A DNA stretch of 64,000 bases from Metridium senile (taxonomy: Eukaryota > Cnidaria > Anthozoa > Actiniaria > Metridiidae), in contig OX459095.1 of the NCBI GenBank assembly GCA_949775045.1, positions 21,914,811-21,978,810 of the forward strand. The letters run 5' to 3'. This document shows, in pieces, positions 1 to 21,317 of this stretch (position 1 is its first letter; each line of letters opens with the position of its first letter). The translations under genes and the position numbers were made by a program. Under the pieces are notes generated by a model. The model was not told the origin of the DNA. It saw only the letters and a program-made list of their open reading frames with translations, and did no database searches.

Positions 1-234
1 AAATGCCTTAAAATATAAATGAGGAAAACATGGAGAAATTGTATGATTGACTATGTGTTCTTTCCCTTCAGTTAAAAAAATGTTGAGTTCATGCTGGAAA
101 GGATGTCAGGAATACTTACTAAATATAACTTAGGCTTTTTAAATACTATTTTAAACTTGATGATTGTAAACTGTATGACTGGAGAGAACCTGTATGAATG
201 AATGAGAGAACCACATAGAGCAGAACCAGAACTA

Positions 235-375
235 GAGCTGAACTGTATAAATAACAGTCATGGGAGGCATGCAGTTATGGGTGACATAGGTGGCCTTAGC
301 TGTGAGACAGCTGGCCTTTCACCACTGTAAGCTGGGTTTGATTTCCAACTCCGGCAACAAGTGAACAGAGCTTGT
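235..375 (+). repeat. possible degenerate tRNA-derived SINE
   Basis: A GC-richer block in AT-rich sequence, with a B-box-like stretch (GGTTTGATTTCC near 337) preceded by pairable segments. It resembles the head of a decayed tRNA-derived SINE lying in the intron upstream of the membrane-protein exon. No clean A box is visible, so this is tentative. Confidence 0.25.
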
Positions 376-502
376 TTGATGTGTTGTTCTCATGCCACTA
401 GTGTTTTTCTCTTGACTGGGTAATCCAGTTTTGCTAACATTGTTAAATGGAGGTAGTTTTAATTAATAAATATTAATGTTATTTATCTATTTACTATTAT
501 AG

Positions 503-1727
503 ATCCCAACAAATCTCTTCCATTACCATACATGGTTGGGATGGCACTAGTTGGATTCTTTGCCATATTTGTATTGATTTTTGATGCAATGTTATTTGTC
601 AAGAAGAAGGGTTTTATGCACACAATCAAGACATGTGGAAAATCACAATATCAAGACAAGAATGAAAACCAACACAAAGAAAATGTTCGTAAGTATGCCC
701 TGCATATAATGTAAATGGAATAGAAATTATACAACATATAATGCCAACTGGCATATGATATTTTTCTCATAATTTATCTGCATAATTATAGTAGTGATGA
801 TGTGTTCTTCTGGAATGATCGGTATAAGAATAATGAGGTTTCATTATGTAAGTTCATGTAAGACTATTCACTGTGATAACAAAGTATTTTTAAATTGATA
901 TTAAGGCATATTTTGATTAGGTATGATTTAAGTCAGTATGCTAAAATATGTTTAGAAGGGAAAGCCAAAACCTAGTATATTTCCATGAATTTACCATTTT
1001 TATTTTTAAGGTAAATATTATTTTATCTATTTGTTAAACTTTTTGGAACATAAGAACTTAAGTTTCAAGCAGTCTTCCTTTAATACACAAGTATGTCTGT
1101 CAGATAAGTGCATGAACTGGAAATGTCCCATAAAAACCTTATCTATGTAAGAGGTTATCTCATTAAGTGACCTTGTGAATGAATATATCAGAGTGTACAA
1201 ATTCATGTAAAATTCATGACAGTTTTAACACTTATATTTGGGCAAAGCCACGCCTGCAGATCAACTGTCCAAACAAAAATAGCACTTCCTTGAGAAAAAG
1301 TTAACTTGTCTAATGAAATTAATAGACCAAAAATAGTTTCTACTAAATTTAACAATTTAATCACTATAGGGAATAATAAACCATAACAATCTACAACAAA
1401 GAGAACTTGTAATATAGCAGTTGATTTTTGAGCAGTAAAGCATTTGATCTAGTTCTGTCTCTTTACTCTAGTATGGTACACAATATGGTATATAAAAACT
1501 ATCAGCTATCAATTGAAGTTAGCTTCTCTACAAATAGAAATTACAATAAATGAACTTAACATATTGTCAAAGGGTGTTCTCTTTCAAGCACTGATATTAC
1601 ATTGAGCACTATCATATTATTCTCTACGATTTAAGTATACTTTCATGCTAATGATTTCATTATTTTGACTTCCACAGCAATGGTATCAAATGAAAAAGAA
1701 TCTACCAAAAAAGATACAGTTGTCTAG
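503..1727 (+). CDS. 3' end of a single-pass membrane protein gene with a PDZ-ligand tail (partial)
   Basis: Two exons can be supported. The first, 503-688, follows TATTATAG and ends at GTTC|GTAAGT. The second, 1678-1727, follows CTTCCACAG and ends in TAG. The phases join cleanly (C + CA). The first exon encodes a hydrophobic helix (about residues 9-33, starting PYMVGMALVGFF) followed by a basic stop-transfer segment (FVKKKGF) and a hydrophilic tail rich in K, N and Q. The second exon adds a short Lys/Glu-rich tail ending in D-T-V-V, a class I PDZ ligand (x-S/T-x-V at the C-terminus). The layout therefore suggests a type I membrane protein with a short cytoplasmic tail that can bind a PDZ scaffold. 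The extracellular part lies upstream of the window, so the family is not recognised. An AATAAA lies at 1731-1736, very close to the stop. Splice sites were read by eye. Confidence 0.6.
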
Positions 1728-3470
1728 ACAAATAAATGACAAAGAGAGAATTAAGTAATATATGGTATGCTCCATCACCATGTACAATCGTTTGACCTGC
1801 ATACCAAACAACATTCAGGTATATAAAGCCTGTCCAATCATTAGTATTGACAATATTATTAACAAATAATAGCTTTAGATATTAAACATTATGCATACAT
1901 GGGTATATATATTATACTCTTGATTGTAGTACCAAGTTTTGTACAAATCTTTAGTTCACCTGTTTAATGCTATAAAGTAAGTTATAATGAACTTTCTAAT
2001 ATACATGCCACATTTAAAGAAAATTATGGACTAGATTGAATACTTAGTCTAATCATTATAGAATGTAGTTTTAAGAATAATTTATACCATCTTGATTTAG
2101 ATTAATGATTGATTGGACATGTAAAAGTTTATAGAGGAATTACATTCTTAGTCAATCATTTATTATCTAGTATTATATTTCAAGTTTTTAAATCTGTGCC
2201 TTACAATTGATAGCCTAGCTAATACATTTTGATTCATTCAATCAAAGCAAATGGGCAATGATTTAAAAGCCTGGATAATAATGATATAACAGTAGATTAT
2301 AATGTGTAGCACAAAAATTGACCAGACAAAGTATTTAATAGGTAATTGCTAAAAACATGTTTTCTGGTTATTTTCTGGTGTAAAATGGCTATGAAAGCAT
2401 GTTAAATGGCCAGTTTTTGTGCTTCTATTAAATATAGTTTAATTGAGTAATAATAAAAATGATTTGTTTTAATTCTTAGTTTTGAAAATATAAAATTAAA
2501 TAACAACCAGTCTCATAAAAAACATCATTATATTGCACCTTTTATGAGACATAGTTATCTGCACCAAATAATCAAAACCAAGAATATCATAATGATATAT
2601 TTAGAATCAAATTGGTTCTTACAGTATAGTATGAAAGAACTCATAGAAAGGTTATAGGACATTTATTATATAAAAAAGCTTGTATTTTCAAACATGGAAA
2701 AACTTGATAAGAACATCACTATGTACTATTTAAAGTAAGAGGCTATATGAAGAACAAATAGTACTATAAATAATAGTAATCAAAGAGAATGCAAGCTTTA
2801 AATATTGTCAAGACACATTGGTGTCCATAAATTGCGCAAAATTTAAATATTAAGTTATTGAGAATTACAACACCAGCATATTACACAGTCAAGTAACATG
2901 TTCATGTAATGTACTTTTTGTGATTTGTACTACAATTTTAACTAATTTAATTTAAATATTTTTAAGTTAATTGAAAATTAAGTGTTATAGTGTAAAAGTA
3001 TAGATTATAATTTCAGCTCCGCTATATACAAACAACGCCTGCGCTAACTTTATATTATACAAAGTCTATTTATTACATACTTGCTCCCTGATCAGATAAT
3101 AATTATCATTTAGTTATCAGTGTTTTTGATCCTGCATGATTTTAGTTCTTAATTTAATAATTTAAGCCATTAAATATAGATAAAGTAACTGTGATCTAAA
3201 GGTATTCTAAGAAAATATAAATTAGAACATGTTATGACCTAGAATTGTAAATTAATAATTCACAATTACCAGTATAATTATAATGAAATTACAAATAAAA
3301 ATTAATTTCAACTTTGTTTGTGAAAGTCTTAATTTAGCTAGCCTACATCACATCCAAAATTCCTTTCATAAAGAGAAAAACTTCTTAAGGAAATTTGGAA
3401 TGTTATGCAGAATATTTAACAATTGTTTGCCAAAGGCGAAGTGAATATATGTGAATAATAACCGAAATAG
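1728..3470. other. gene-free AT-rich intergenic DNA
   Basis: No coding region, RNA gene or clear element was found. The stretch is very AT-rich with many short stop-rich frames. It lies downstream of the membrane-protein gene. Confidence 0.5.
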
Positions 3471-3504
3471 AGTCAAGGTTATTGTTCACAAATAAAAAAA
3501 ATCA

Positions 3505-3625
3505 TGAAAGTATGAATGGATGAATGAAAACATAAATAACAATAAAAGAATGAAAGGAGATCGATAGATACATGACTAACTGAATGAATAGTTGGAATAA
3601 ATGAATGAATGACTGCATGGCCTGG
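3505..3625. repeat. degenerate ATGA-type tetranucleotide repeat
   Basis: Scattered GAATGAAT/ATGAATGA motifs make a decayed tetranucleotide repeat. It keeps a false reading frame open on the minus strand. Confidence 0.5.
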
Positions 3626-3960
3626 ATAATAATTTATTATCCATGATGACTGCATACTGTACCTCAAAAAACGAAAAAAATAAATTATTATAATGAAAAA
3701 TGAAATGGATGGGTGATTTTATTTAATAATATGTCAGTGGACGTAAAGTGACGTATTTTGTTAACCATTGTTATGAGAAAAAAATAAAATTAACACATCT
3801 ATTGTGAAAATGGTTGGCAAATTTTCATCACAGTATCAACATTTGTAAACACTACGCTCACCTATATATAAAAGAGGACAACAAAAAAGGACAAAAAGAG
3901 TGGACGCCAATGGAACATTAAACAATAAAATTTATATACAAAATGCCAAAGGCATCTACA

Positions 3961-4413
3961 TTAAAGTGCATATGACATGACATTTTTTGTGGTCGTTTCT
4001 AGAAGAAGGATAGATGCTAAATACGATTGCGATATCGAAATCACGATTAAAAGAACCAAGAACCATTTTATATGGTGGTAAAGGGTTAGCGTTGCAAACA
4101 AAATGACGTCACAAGGCCATGTCAACGGTCATTTTTCAAGGCATATAGCACAATTTCAAAACGAAAATAGTGCTTACAAATATGTTTTCATTAATCATGC
4201 TATATGCTTTGAAAAATGCCTTCAGTGTGCAACCAAATGAACATGTGACTAGGCCTTGTGACGTCATTTTGTTTGCAACGCTTGTCCTATACCACCAGGC
4301 ATATAAAATGGTTCTTGGTTCTTTTAATCGTGATTTCGATATTGGAATCGTATTTAGCACCTATCCTTCTTCTAGAAACGATCACAAAAAATTTCATGTC
4401 ATATGCACTTTAA
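3961..4413. mobile_element. foldback MITE of about 450 bp with TTAA at both ends
   Basis: The left arm (from TTAAAGTGCATATGACATG at 3961) is the reverse complement of the right arm (CATGTCATATGCACTTTAA ending at 4413). The arms extend inward about 200 bp, including GAACCAAGAACC/GGTTCTTGGTTC and the GTGACGTCA-type segments. Both arms end in TTAA, the target of piggyBac-type elements, but TTAA is its own reverse complement and could simply be part of the inverted repeat. It has no coding capacity, so it is a non-autonomous element. Confidence 0.8.
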
Positions 4414-6048
4414 CGACTCTTTTGTTTGTAAGTTTTGCAAATAAATCTTGCTAAAAAAACTACAATAACTGCAGCTCGCGCGATTGTCCGCAGGCTGTAC
4501 GGTGAACCAGCAGCACAGACTATCCGCTATTTGGTACGTGTAGTTCTTGGTTCTTGTGGCGCTTTGTCCTTTTATTATCTTATCATTGTTATTTTTTAAA
4601 TTTGCTCAATCTATAACTACTATATTGCAGTATCAAATTCCTGTAATTTTAAAACGTTTTTCTTCGCCCTTTCTTTAACAATAACTATAAACAATAACGC
4701 TATAATTGGTTTTGAAAGTGATCACTGGAGCCTACATAACTCTTTGTCCTATTGTTTTGAGTAGAATAAGCATTTATCTTAAGGCAGAATAGTTGACATG
4801 TTTGAATAGTTTTGCAAATGATTCCATGTTTATATGAACGAAGATGTTTCAAAATGTCACGGATAACACGAAAAATAGTTTGAAGTAAGCTTTAATACTA
4901 TACATCTATCTAAAACGTTCTTACTGTATTAAACTAGCTTTTAGAAAGACTAAATACCAATAATTAAACTAAAAAATACTAACCTTTACAGTAATAAGAA
5001 GAGCAACAGATACACAGCAAACTTCGCACTTCTAAAAACACTCACATGGATGCACTTAGAACGACTCACGACGCGCGCGAATCAAAAATGGCGCCAAAAT
5101 GGGGGAATACCGCTGAGCTGCATGTCCAGCAAATTAAAATTAGTCCGGCAGCAAATCTGAAATGCCAGAAAAAAAGTTTCTGCTGAAAGCAAGCCACCAG
5201 TCTTAAAATGTTTAGTAGACCATAAAGAACATAAAACGTTTTGGTGGCAACTTTCTAACTTGCTCAGACGCGATTTATAGGGGGAAAGTATGACGTATAC
5301 CGGTTCACCATGAAAACGAGGCTGTAATACAAAATTGCCTAACTTTATTGGAAATACACTAATTTCCAAAAAACCTTGCATTTCTATCACTCTCAATGTT
5401 ACAAATCGATCCCATTAGTTATAAGGTGTAATATTTGTCATGTGACCTAATTAGAATGAATGCGAGGCTGAAAAAAAAAAAAAACATAAAACATTTTTAT
5501 ATCAAGATATTTTTTCAGAAATTTGAGGCCTATCGCCTTCAGCAGCTGGAAGCAAGAGAGAAGTCTCCCAGTTTTTTTTATTTTGGTCACACATCCCTTT
5601 ATGGTCTTTATTAAACCGCAGCTGTAGAACAAGAAAGGAGTCGTAAACACGAGGCGTAGTACTAGAGTGCTTTACAGCTCCCAGAGTGTTTATATTACAG
5701 TATCTAGACACTTTTAAGCAGACTTTTGATTTGTTTTTATAAAATAATTTTGATCTTTTGTGCTGAGCGTGTCTAGTCCTCTGATATCAGTAAACACCCG
5801 TGGTAGCCAGCCAATCAGGGCACGAGTATAATCTCAAATATTTAAATATATTAAAAATATCTGCCTTACAAATGTTTACATATCCCAACATCCCCCCCCC
5901 CCCCCCCCCCCCAACAACACACAGTCAAACAAAATCAGCTTCTCGAGTTTTACTCTAGAACTACTGAAATATGTATAATTACATGTTCTAGCCAATTAGA
6001 CAAAAATAAAACCATTTAAATTTACAAAATAAATCGCATCTTATTCGG
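4414..6048. other. intergenic region 3' of ANKRD13, with a 21-base poly-C run
   Basis: No gene was recognised. A run of 21 C lies at 5892-5912. A minus-strand open frame at 5082-5396 has no recognisable domain and was not accepted. Part of this region must hold the 3'UTR of the minus-strand ANKRD13 gene, but no clear AATAAA on that strand was found near its stop. Confidence 0.4.
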
Positions 6049-15806
<9,758 letters not shown>

Positions 15807-15859
15807 TTTGTTTTCGTTCTGACGGATTACCGCTGACAAGCCCCGTAGCCCCGTTACGT

Positions 15860-16200
15860 CACTGCTAATAATATAGTTGACTGGCTTTTTCCTCTCGGTT
15901 ACACATCTTTTTTTTCTTTTCCATTTTTTTAATTCTTTTCTTGTTTTACATTATATAATAATATTAGATAATGATTATGATGGTCCTAAAGAAGAGGAAA
16001 AGAGGGTAAACAGGTAAACCATGTTTTACAAAAGTGGATAATTTAATTTATCATGCGCAGCAACGCGAACCTGGACTTGGAACTATTATTCGTGGTCACT
16101 GAACGGAATTGTGAAAAGGACTATTGACATGGACAATAGCTCAAATCTATTAACTATGCTCAACTGAATCATTTCAAATGATTAATTCTCAGTTGGAGTA
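15860..16200. other. region upstream of ANKRD13
   Basis: Holds the presumed ANKRD13 promoter and 5'UTR on the minus strand, but no motif is clear enough to call. No other gene seen. Confidence 0.35.
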
Positions 16201-16204
16201 AGAA

Positions 16205-16498
16205 TCCCGGGGGGGGGGGGGGGGGGGGGGTACTCCCATATATTTACTATACGGGGACGTTCCGCCAAATAGGGTATGGTTTTTTGCCTGGCGTCTTGAA
16301 TAGGGTATACAATTTAGCCTAATTTGTCTTAAATTGCCTTACTTAGGGTATACAATTTCCCCCTTGAGTCTTGGATAGGGTCTACTTTTTACCAATTTGT
16401 CTTGAAATAGGGTACATATTTTTAGGATTCTGCTGTCTTAAATAGGGTCAGGGTTTAGAGGTACCAGCGGAACGTCCCCGTCAGAAACTGGGTCAAGT

Positions 16499-16535
<37 letters not shown>

Positions 16536-16540
16536 CGGGG
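16205..16540. mobile_element. inverted-repeat element bounded by poly-G and poly-C runs
   Basis: Left end CCCGGGG with a 22-base G run (16209-16230), then TACTCCC and GGGGACGTTCCGC. Right end GCGGAACGTCCCC, then a 33-base C run (16500-16532) and CCCGGGG. Internally AATAGGGTA is repeated directly. Both homopolymers are strong G-quadruplex candidates and likely sequencing trouble spots. Confidence 0.7.
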
Positions 16541-16976
16541 TAAGAATGGCCTGTTTGAGTGCAAACTTTTATGGGTTACACCTGTTTTATTAGAAAAACA
16601 AAGACACATTATTTTATCTCGCAGAAGAGAGTTAAGTGCTGGTAAATTTCTGTCCGCATAAAACGGTGCAAGAAACCTTTTGCACGTTAGAAAAAGAACA
16701 CGCACAGATAACAACCGATGTATTGCAGTGCTCTACACTACACTACAACGTACGTACTGCCGTTTCAATCAGCACCAAAGGTAGATACTATTTGCATTTC
16801 ATGATCAAAACTGAAAATAATAATAAATCACGAGCAATTAGTTTACAAAGATATCACGACCGTGACGCCTATTTTGCAATATAGTTTTCTTTATTGCTTA
16901 CACAACACCTTATAGCGAGCTGCCAGGTGTTTATATAGTTCTAAAATACTGAATTTGCTCTGATGGTTTTGTACAA

Positions 16977-17126
16977 ATGGCTAAGGAGAAAGCGATGGCC
17001 GATTTATTAATCTTCAAGTCAATACAAATGAAAAATTGGATGACTTTATATATCATCGAGGCAATGTGGATCATCATCGTCAACATCATCACTATCATAA
17101 CATTCTCTATCAACAGACATATCTAA
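16977..17126 (+). pseudogene. 5' fragment of a receptor gene of the local GPCR family
   Basis: Forty-nine codons match the N-terminus and TM1 of the neighbouring receptors (start MAKEKAMADLL; TM1 IIIVNIITIITFSIN), followed by a stop. Homology ends exactly after ATCAACAGA, and the next sequence is the 3' end of a minus-strand LINE. TM2-TM7 are missing. Upstream, the family's donor-like CCAAAG|GTAGAT is still present near 16780, but the AG before the ATG, kept in all other copies, reads GTAC here, so the 5' architecture is broken too. It is a dead receptor fragment on the edge of the array. Confidence 0.85.
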
Positions 17127-17129
17127 AAA

Positions 17130-18230
17130 GAAAAAAAAATGTAGAAAAACCAAGGGGGAAGTGCGAACGGGACGTGAGTACCCATGCGAGTCACCTCCCC
17201 TCTAATTAAAATAAAAAAGGACATTACAAGTGATTGTTAATTATTTTTTAGCCCTATGGCAGGAACATTAAATGATAGAGGACCAGGTACATGGTTTGTC
17301 AATGTCAAAAACATTTTTAACAAGTGAAAAATAATAGGTGGATAGGAAGTTCTTAAATAAGAAAACATTGTTCAGACTAGATGAGGGAGCGATTTTACAT
17401 GCGAGATTCCAAAGTTTAACAATATGATTAAAGTAGGAAGCCTGAAATGTAGAGGTTTTACAAGTTGGTATTTTCAGCATAAGACTAGGGTTATTACAAT
17501 TTCTTGAGCGTCCATGTGGTATAAAGGTAACAAAAACATTGACATTAATATTGGAATAACCATACAGACATTTATGAAAAAGAAAAGATTAGGTCCTTAA
17601 TTTCGCGGTCATAACATAATGGTAACAGTTCAAGAGCTATTAATCGTTCCTTGTAAGTTGATTGATTTATTCTTTCTTTTAAAATCCATCTAGTAGCTCG
17701 GCGCTGTACACGTTCAATTTTTGCCTTGAGAAAATTGTAGTGTGGAGACCAGACGACAGTGGCGTAGCAAAGTTGCGATTTGACTAGGGATAGGTAGAGT
17801 GTGCGACGAACTTTAACATCAGGTTATAAGGAGCAAGTTCTTTTCAACAGACCCAGAAGCTTATTTGCTTTAGCTACCAAGCTGTGAATATGGGAATTCC
17901 AAGTGAGTGTATTAGTGACGGTTACACCAAGATCTTTCTCGTCTTTCACTGTAGGCAGAACGGTCGGGCCAAGTTTGTAGTCAAAGAGAAGAGGCAGTTT
18001 CTTCCGGGTTATCGTTAGCACTTTACATTTGTATTCATTAAATTTAAGATTGTTGCGAGTACTCCAGTTGTCCAGACAGCAGAGGGCTTGTTGTAGTTGC
18101 TGGGTGTCGACATCAGATTTGATAGTATTGTACGCTTTTGTGTCGTCGGCGTATAAGGCGACCCATATACCAGTAGGTATAATGTCTGGCAAATCGTTAA
18201 TGAATAAAACAAAGAGCATAGGGCCACATC
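17130..18230 (-). mobile_element. 5'-truncated LINE (reverse transcriptase C-terminal half)
   Basis: The minus-strand frame at 18219-17824 encodes the RT core with the catalytic YADD box (VALYADDTK), preceded by LFVLFINDLPD. Downstream (18015-17270) are the usual non-LTR thumb and C-terminal segments (LGVTVTNTLTWNSHI; FQASYFNHIVKLWN), interrupted by stops and frameshifts. The upstream RT and endonuclease are absent. The combination is typical of CR1/L2/Jockey-like non-LTR elements; the exact clade is not assigned. It sits directly against the truncated receptor fragment. Confidence 0.85.
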
Positions 18231-18339
18231 ATGTTAGTGGGGGAGCCGGCTTAGTCGCCGACAACCCAACCATGCGGCAGGTGGTACTGGATTACAATGT
18301 TACCAGTAGCAGAGTCACCAGTAGACCCTGACCTGACTG

Positions 18340-19770
18340 AATGCCATATATTGTATGAAAAATAAAAATTTATAACAAACGTTCACTTGATTTGTATTTA
18401 TAGCAATAAAACCTTCCAATAACATATTTCTGCTTGCTCTTTCTAATGGTGGTGCTTATTTATTAAGATTAGATTTTTAATTTTGAAAGTCAAATAAGGC
18501 TATACATATCTTCACACCACATTGTGATATCCTCTATGTCCACAAGTATATACCGTTATTTTTGAGTCTGTAACATTTTCGATAGATTCTCCACTTATCC
18601 GGCGAATACTGTTGATGAACTTTTCGAATTCGAGTACGATCTCCAGTGTGGAACGTTTTCAATACGCTGCGAATACGGCAACGCGTGGACGCTCGAATTC
18701 CTTTTTGTTTAACCGCCTTTTATGGTATGGTCCAGACTCGTACCCAGTCGTTACTCTTCTTTTTTCCCAGGCGCGCGCAAAGGGTCAAGGGAAGGAGGAA
18801 GAAAAATTAACGCTTCGCTTTCCGGATTCAGTCTTCCCTCCCTTACGAGACTGGATATGGCCACAGTTTTTGTCCAATCAGAAAATAAATAAATTAAAAA
18901 TTGTGGTAAAAGTATTCATTTTAATTAATATGTAGAATTAAGGAACCGAGTGGATATTATGACTTCATTGGTATTATGTTTAAGCTTGAGTACCACACGT
19001 AGGCACATCCCCTACCACCCCCGGTTCTTATCATTATCGACCTTTTTCACGAAGAAACTAACCATATGCATCTGCCCGGCAAGTCTAACCTACATTTCCC
19101 GGGTCTGCGGTTCTTGCAATCCCGTAGATCGCCGACAACGCAATCTGCGGCAAGTCTTGCTCTTGCCTGCACGATAGACCGCACAACTTATTAGCGGAGT
19201 AATTTATTGTTTGCATTACCAAGCTTTGTTTCGGGTGTCAAAATACTTACTATGGTATCGAGTGGCATACCGTGCAATATCCCACGAGCAACTTGTATTT
19301 TCTAGAATATTACATGATTGATTGTATTCTATAGGATCTAAGAATCACAATAGTTTACACTCCAACAAGGTAAGGGTCTCCCTATGGTTTGAAGTTTCCA
19401 TTTGAATCCGAAGGACTAACATCCGAAACATCATTGAGCACCACTCAAACGAGATGCGAGGTTAAATTCTCTGCTTTTGTTATTTAGAATGCAGTTGTAA
19501 ATGACAATCGTTTGCACTCAAGTCAGATCAAGAGCGCACTAGAGCGATTTCACAACGTGAAAGTGAGCAATATATCATGAATAGATGATTTGTTGCAAAT
19601 AGAGAGCAGCAAATTCATCAAAAAATTCATAATATAAAAATAATAATAAAAAATTAAATTAATGTTCATATTACCGACATCCGTTGTAGTCATTGGAGTG
19701 TGGAGTGTAGCTTCGGCTGCGACAACGATTATTGAAACAAGTGTTAACAGACGTAATCATTAACTATTGA
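18340..19770 (+). repeat. relic of receptor flanking DNA, inverted relative to 40.6-41.5 kb and 53.2-54.2 kb
   Basis: This block is the reverse complement, at good identity, of the DNA at about 40600-41540 and 53160-54240 in the two duplicated units. Shared landmarks are CAACGCGTTGCCGTATTCGC, the CCCGGGTCTGCGG-type stretch, GCATACCGTGCAATATCCCA and GAGCGATTTCACAACGTGAA. No receptor coding sequence accompanies it. It is a flank left from an older duplication of the array. Confidence 0.7.
18731..18855. mobile_element. 125-bp MITE with 5-bp target duplication
   Basis: Ends TCCAGACTCGTA and TACGAGACTGGA are inverted 12-mers with one mismatch. TATGG flanks both sides (18726-18730 and 18856-18860). 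The paralogous blocks near 41.36 and 53.91 kb lack the insertion and keep one TATGG, which confirms the boundaries. Confidence 0.85.
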
Positions 19771-19802
19771 AATAGAGAAGATTGCCTTTAAAGTTTTTAC
19801 TT

Positions 19803-20744
19803 TTAAGGTAGTACCGGATACTTGCTACTGCGCATCCATTTCGCGCATCTCGTTTTCCATCATTTATTTGCGTTTTTTTGAAAATGTATCTAAATAATAT
19901 TTTAATTTGAATCCTTATCTATAACTTAAGAAAGTATTATGTCATTTCATGCAACTTTGGAGGTAAAATGGGACATTTTTCGAAACATGCTCAGATTTTC
20001 ACTACCTGACAAGGTCGCTGTTTTGTCTCAAAACAACAACTTTGTAAAAATGAATAGATAAAATATGATTTTGACGTCTTTAGTCGTAAAACTAATACAA
20101 AATAGGTTTTAGGGTTTCTGGAGATGACAAGGATAATTTGACAAGTTTCAAGCAGATGTTTAAAGTACTAGAACCCAGTCCCGCGCGGACCGTTGCCGTG
20201 TTTTTTTTAAACAAAAAAATGGATTCGGTCGCTTTTAACTCGCCTATTAGTACGGGGGCCCCCCATTTTTTTCTTTTTATTCAAGACTGCTTTTACTACT
20301 CTTACGATTTAGAATAAAAAATAAAATATTCATTGATTGGATTTTCTGAAATTTTACAAATGGTACAACTCTATACACATGTAGTGTGCGTAATTGGCGT
20401 ATAATTGTGCTTCTATGGCTCACTTATACCCATATTTGGAAATGATTCAATGATTTTTATGACAGGAAATGTTAGATAACCCTTAGATCTATCGTTTGAT
20501 ATAATATTATGCTTTTCCTAGCAGAATACGTTCGCATTCTCTTGACTGTTTTGAATAGGTACTTTTGAGCAAATCACCGCAAATTATTGCAAAAACCTAC
20601 TTTTACTGTATCTTATAACTCTATAACCAATACGGTGACCCCAATTTTTTTTCACGTTTTTTGACTTGCCTAACAATGATCTATAAATGACAGGATTTAT
20701 AAAAAAATTCATTGAAGAAATCAAAGTATCCGGTACTACCTTAA
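19803..20744. mobile_element. non-autonomous DNA element of about 940 bp
   Basis: Terminal inverted repeats TTAAGGTAGTACCGGATAC (left) and GTATCCGGTACTACCTTAA (right) are perfect over 19 bp. The interior has no coding frame of note. TTAA at the tips may be a piggyBac-type target site or part of the repeat itself. Confidence 0.8.
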
Positions 20745-20877
20745 CCAGCTAGTTTCATGGTTTCGGAAGGAATTTGATATTTTGCGGAATAAATGAACGA
20801 TCAATTCAGATGAAATCATTGTTCAGTTTCACTATTCACTATTGTTTAACCTGGGCTTCAACAAAAAATGACTTTTA

Positions 20878-21163
20878 CACTGCAAAAACGGCTGAGTAGC
20901 TACAACACAGTATATTGCATTAATCATGAATTCAAGATGACACTTTATAGTGAGCGAACACAACTCTATAGTGAGTAAACCCAACTCATTATTGAGTAAA
21001 AGTAAGGTTAAACTCAATATATTGAGTACATTGTACTCAATGGTGCGTCTTCATCTATGTTTACTCTCAATAATGAGTTTGGTTTACTCACTATAAAGTG
21101 TTATCCTGAATGCATGGTTAACGCAATATACTGTGTTGTATCTACTCAGCCGTTTTTGCAGTG
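20878..21163. mobile_element. 286-bp MITE with TA target duplication
   Basis: Termini CACTGCAAAAACGGCTGAGT and ACTCAGCCGTTTTTGCAGTG are perfect inverted repeats, continuing into longer arms that share ACACAGTATATTGC. TA flanks each end (20876-20877, 21164-21165). TA duplication and CACTG tips suggest a Tc1/mariner-type or similar non-autonomous element. Confidence 0.85.
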
Positions 21164-21317
21164 TATGATTAACAAGGAAAACCGTCTCTATGTAATATAT
21201 ACAGTATGAGCGGCCCAGATGTGTAAGTAATTTACAGTTCTCGTCGTACTCGTCACAGAAACGTTTTGCCAAACTCTTGTTGATTATTCTTGAGTTCAGT
21301 TTACAATGATAAATAAA

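Noticed and set aside
4170..4454. 94-codon plus frame and its antisense frame
   Set aside because: They lie in one arm of the foldback MITE at 3961-4413.
5082..5396. 104-codon minus-strand frame
   Set aside because: No domain, no splice or upstream context, and no repeat elsewhere to show constraint. Possibly part of a UTR, but not supportable as a gene.
18029..18331. 100-codon plus-strand frame
   Set aside because: It is antisense to the LINE reverse transcriptase frame.
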